NCBI RefSeq assembly: GCF_031157315.1
Contig: NZ_JAVIFU010000026.1
Coordinates: 1 to 64,000, forward strand
Length of the DNA stretch: 64,000 bases
Direction of reading: 5' to 3'
DNA from: Paenibacillus sp. LHD-38
Lineage (GTDB): Bacteria > Bacillota > Bacilli > Paenibacillales > Paenibacillaceae
Every line of letters begins with the position of its first letter. The first letter of the stretch is position 1. Made by a program: the position numbers and the translations under genes. Below, in pieces: positions 62,069 through 64,000 of the stretch. Below the pieces are notes generated by a model. The model saw nothing but the letters and a program-made list of their open reading frames with translations. It ran no database searches and had not been told where the DNA came from.

Positions 62069-62246
62069 CTTGGTTCCTCCGTTACTAGTTAAGTCATCTT
62101 GTCGTTTATGTTTGTGATAAGTTATTCCTAGTGAATACTAATGTTTTTAAGTTATTCAAAACGCGAACTTTTGGGCACGGTTAATTCAGAGAAGCACCCA
62201 GTCCGATGCTTCCAATCATGTTTATGTAACTCTGCTATGTAACTGC

Positions 62247-62531
62247 TTATTTACTTATATTCATAAACTCATCGACCGTTCCGCCATTCATGACGTGCTC
62301 CATCATATCTTCCGAGCAAGCCTCATGTCCCACCTTCTTGAGCAACAGCGATACAAGTTCAGCCATGTCAACGGGTTCGTTCCTTGGCGTATATCCAGTA
62401 ACCATAAGAAGCTCAGCTAACGATCTCGAATCCTCTTGTCTCTCCTGATTCATTAGAGAAGGATCTTCAGATAGTATTTTCAAAAATTGCTTCAGCCGTA
62501 CTCGCTTCTGCTTCACATTCGAAACATTCAT
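62247..62531 (-). CDS. Small acidic helical protein at the head of the EPS operon
   Basis: 94 residues, mostly predicted helix. Basic start (KQKRVRLKQFLKIL) and acidic rest (RQEDSRSLAELLMVTGYTPR, EDMMEHVMNGGTVDEFMNIS). The start at 62531 follows GGAGGGTG; a GTG 12 codons upstream is less likely. No family recognised. Its place 178 bp before cpsC and in the same direction suggests a small regulator or partner of the EPS genes, but this is inference. Confidence 0.55.
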   Translation of the reverse strand: MNVSNVKQKRVRLKQFLKILSEDPSLMNQERQEDSRSLAELLMVTGYTPRNEPVDMAELVSLLLKKVGHEACSEDMMEHVMNGGTVDEFMNISK

Positions 62532-63256
62532 CTTTGACACCCTCCATTTTTCAACCCTCTCGTTCACTTAAGATTGCTACAAATCGACAAATAACACAAG
62601 CTTCATTAAAAGGTTTTAATATTAGTAAAATATAATTTTTGCTATAGCATTTGATTTTTCTCCTAACTGGTTTCAGGAGTCATGTTAGCCTTGCTTCCAC
62701 CGTGAATCTAAGTATGACACAGATTTTTGATATTCTTGAGGGAATAAAGACATGTTGTCGGTTAGACATTCCTGCTCATTTTCAAAATGGTTTTCATAAG
62801 CACGGACTCCTAATTTATCGAATTAGTTAATTTTAACTTTTCTCATTATTAGTGCCTGAATAGATGAATTTGTCATTTGGAAGCGCTTTATGTATGTTTA
62901 CAAATATTCCTTCTTCAGACTCATTCAGTATATAGTTAAACTAACTCTTTTCCTTGTAAAATAAAGGTTTTTGACTGTTCATCACTATGTCTTTCATTCA
63001 AATTTCATTAATAATTACGCTCTATTTTTTATAAAATAAGGGACTATTGACCAGTGTCCTAGAAAAGTAGGACCCAAAAACACCATTCGACAACATTCGC
63101 ATTTGCTTGTTTCATGATCATTTTTGTACATGGAAACGTCTTTTTTATCTCTATGTAATAAAAAAACAAGCATTTCCGCAAAAAACGGATCTGCTTGTTT
63201 CCAGATATTTCCTTATTGATGTTCAAAAAAAGTCATTTTAGCTTCTCTTCCACGCA
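62532..63256. other. Long AT-rich non-coding stretch before the EPS genes
   Basis: About 725 bp without a credible ORF. It contains the terminator at 63161-63200, a CTCCT/AGGAG hairpin near 62668-62690, and a cre-like sequence TTGGAAGCGCTTTAT (62877-62891, one mismatch to the CcpA consensus). Probably the promoter and leader region of the EPS operon; no clear -10/-35 pair was chosen. Confidence 0.45.
63161..63200 (-). terminator. Terminator after the cpsB remnant
   Basis: AAACAAGCA pairs with TGCTTGTTT with inner TCCG/CGGA; minus strand T6-7 follows the stem. Separates the truncated phosphatase gene from the EPS operon. Confidence 0.85.
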
Positions 63257-63739
63257 TTACTTATTTTGAAAATAGGAAAATAGACGACTCCATACCCCCA
63301 GGGATGAAAGCGCTTCGACAGGCATCCTGCCGAAAGTCTTATTTCCGACTACACACTGCGCATTGTTTAGAAAAAAACTCTCCCACGCCTCTCCCATACT
63401 CTCATGGATAGCATCATAGACCTCGCGCAGCCGAAATCCTCTGCGCTCCAGATGATGCGCGTCCGACGAAACGATGTGAATGAGGCCGCTGCTGCAAAGC
63501 GACCATGCTGTTTGTTCGATGCGCCTGCCAAAGCCGCCAAGTAACGAATGGGTTGTTACTTGCGCGAAGGCTCCCTCCCGAATAAGATCAGCCAGCCGCT
63601 CCGGGTGCTTCACAATTTCCGCATTACGTTCAGGATGAGCAATAACGGGTCTCAGCTGCATCACATAGAGCTCATGAATCAGTTCATACATTTCTCTCGG
63701 TATATGAGAGGATGGCATCTCTATTAGAACATAGCTATA
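63257..63739 (-). pseudogene. CpsB/YwqE-type tyrosine phosphatase, N-terminus cut off by an IS element
   Basis: About 160 codons of a PHP-fold phosphotyrosine phosphatase that would dephosphorylate CpsD-type kinases. The C-terminal two thirds remain: YVLIEMPSSHIPREMYELIH, PVIAHPERN and VSSDAHHLERRGFRL carry metal-binding His residues. Intact relatives have about 255 residues; the first ~95, with the first metal ligands, are missing. The reading frame is lost at about 63737-63741, where TA dinucleotides mark a likely IS630 insertion point. Loss should leave the kinase without its phosphatase unless another copy exists. Confidence 0.8.
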
Positions 63740-63786
63740 TAAGTTGAACTTACAAACTTCTTAGAAGGATTTTCCAAGATCGGACG

Positions 63787-63814
63787 TCGAATGAGAATAT
63801 CAAATCTCATTCGA
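63787..63814 (+). promoter_or_regulatory. Hairpin upstream of the transposase gene
   Basis: TCGAATGAGA (63787-63796) and TCTCATTCGA (63805-63814) form a perfect 10 bp stem with an 8-base loop, ending 2 bases before the ribosome site GGGTGAT. It could limit translation or block outside transcripts from making transposase. Confidence 0.6.
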
Positions 63815-63828
63815 ACGGGTGATATATC

Positions 63829-64000
63829 TTGGAGAATAAAGAAACAGAGCTACAAGCAGTCGAGAAAAGAATCAAACAAACAAAAGATCGTCGGATGTTT
63901 GAACGTTACCAAACCATTCGCCTCTACCTGATTGGACAGTCGGTCAGTCAGATTGCATTCATTCTTGGTCGAACGAGCAAAACAATCAAAGCTTATATTG
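63829..64000 (+). mobile_element. IS630-type transposase, N-terminal part
   Basis: A TTG start at 63829 behind GGGTGAT, open to the right edge (57 codons visible). The protein has a helix-turn-helix (RLYLIGQSVSQIAFILGRTS, then KTIKAY) as at the N-terminus of IS630/Tc1-type transposases. The DDE catalytic part is outside the window. The left end of the element probably lies near 63740. Confidence 0.75.

Noticed and set aside
1..64000. tRNA or rRNA genes
   Set aside because: No cloverleaf-like sequence ending in the usual TTC-containing arm, and no rRNA-like stretch, was seen while reading; a dedicated search was not possible.

Overview
The window looks like chromosomal DNA of a spore-forming Firmicute close to Paenibacillus. 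Gene content (S-layer-homology protein, GerPA-like spore protein, YteA remnant, paeninodin-type lasso peptide genes), strong AGGAGG ribosome sites, moderate GC and abundant intergenic repeats point there; a species cannot be named from sequence reading alone.

Layout. 0-14 kb holds mixed housekeeping and accessory genes: a lipoprotein start, an SH3b-amidase, DinB and S-layer-homology proteins, a DUF817 membrane protein, an AhpD-like protein divergent from an Rrf2 regulator, a leucine-type dehydrogenase and a DUF421 protein. Decayed genes are interspersed (GNAT, EamA transporter, YteA, a LytTR-like scrap). 14.8-25.5 kb is a sulfur-scavenging cluster syntenic with the ytmI-tcy-ytmO-ytnJ region of Bacillus subtilis: a LysR regulator, an amino-acid (cystine-type) ABC importer, two flavin monooxygenases, an M20 deacylase, an N-acetyltransferase, plus a SolA-like oxidase and a DinB protein. 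25.5-34.3 kb has small enzymes, a VanW protein, repeat arrays, a fused isomerase/oxidoreductase remnant, cupin fragments, an XRE regulator and a secreted GH5-type glycosidase.

34.3-44.1 kb is the most notable part: a lasso peptide cluster with two cyclases, four small precursor genes, and one copy each of leader-binding protein, protease, ABC exporter, C-terminal-Ser kinase and a nucleotidyltransferase-like protein. The cyclase-precursor pair has been duplicated, and a fossil of a cyclase 3' end lies between two precursors. All four cores predict a 9-residue ring closed on Asp9 and end in Asp-Ser, the phosphorylation site of paeninodin-like peptides.

44.1-62.5 kb is an exopolysaccharide operon on the minus strand, ending 24 bp before the lasso cluster: CpsC/CpsD regulators, GalU, priming transferase, glycosyltransferases, Wzy, Wzx, a secreted glycosidase, acyl- and pyruvyltransferases, ManC and UDP-glucose dehydrogenase. 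The sugar genes suggest an acidic polymer containing glucose, glucuronate and mannose, with pyruvate and acyl groups. A structured RNA between the kinase and galU sits where Bacillales carry the EAR antitermination element, followed by a strong terminator that it would need to overcome. At the right edge the upstream phosphatase gene (cpsB) is cut by an IS630-type element.
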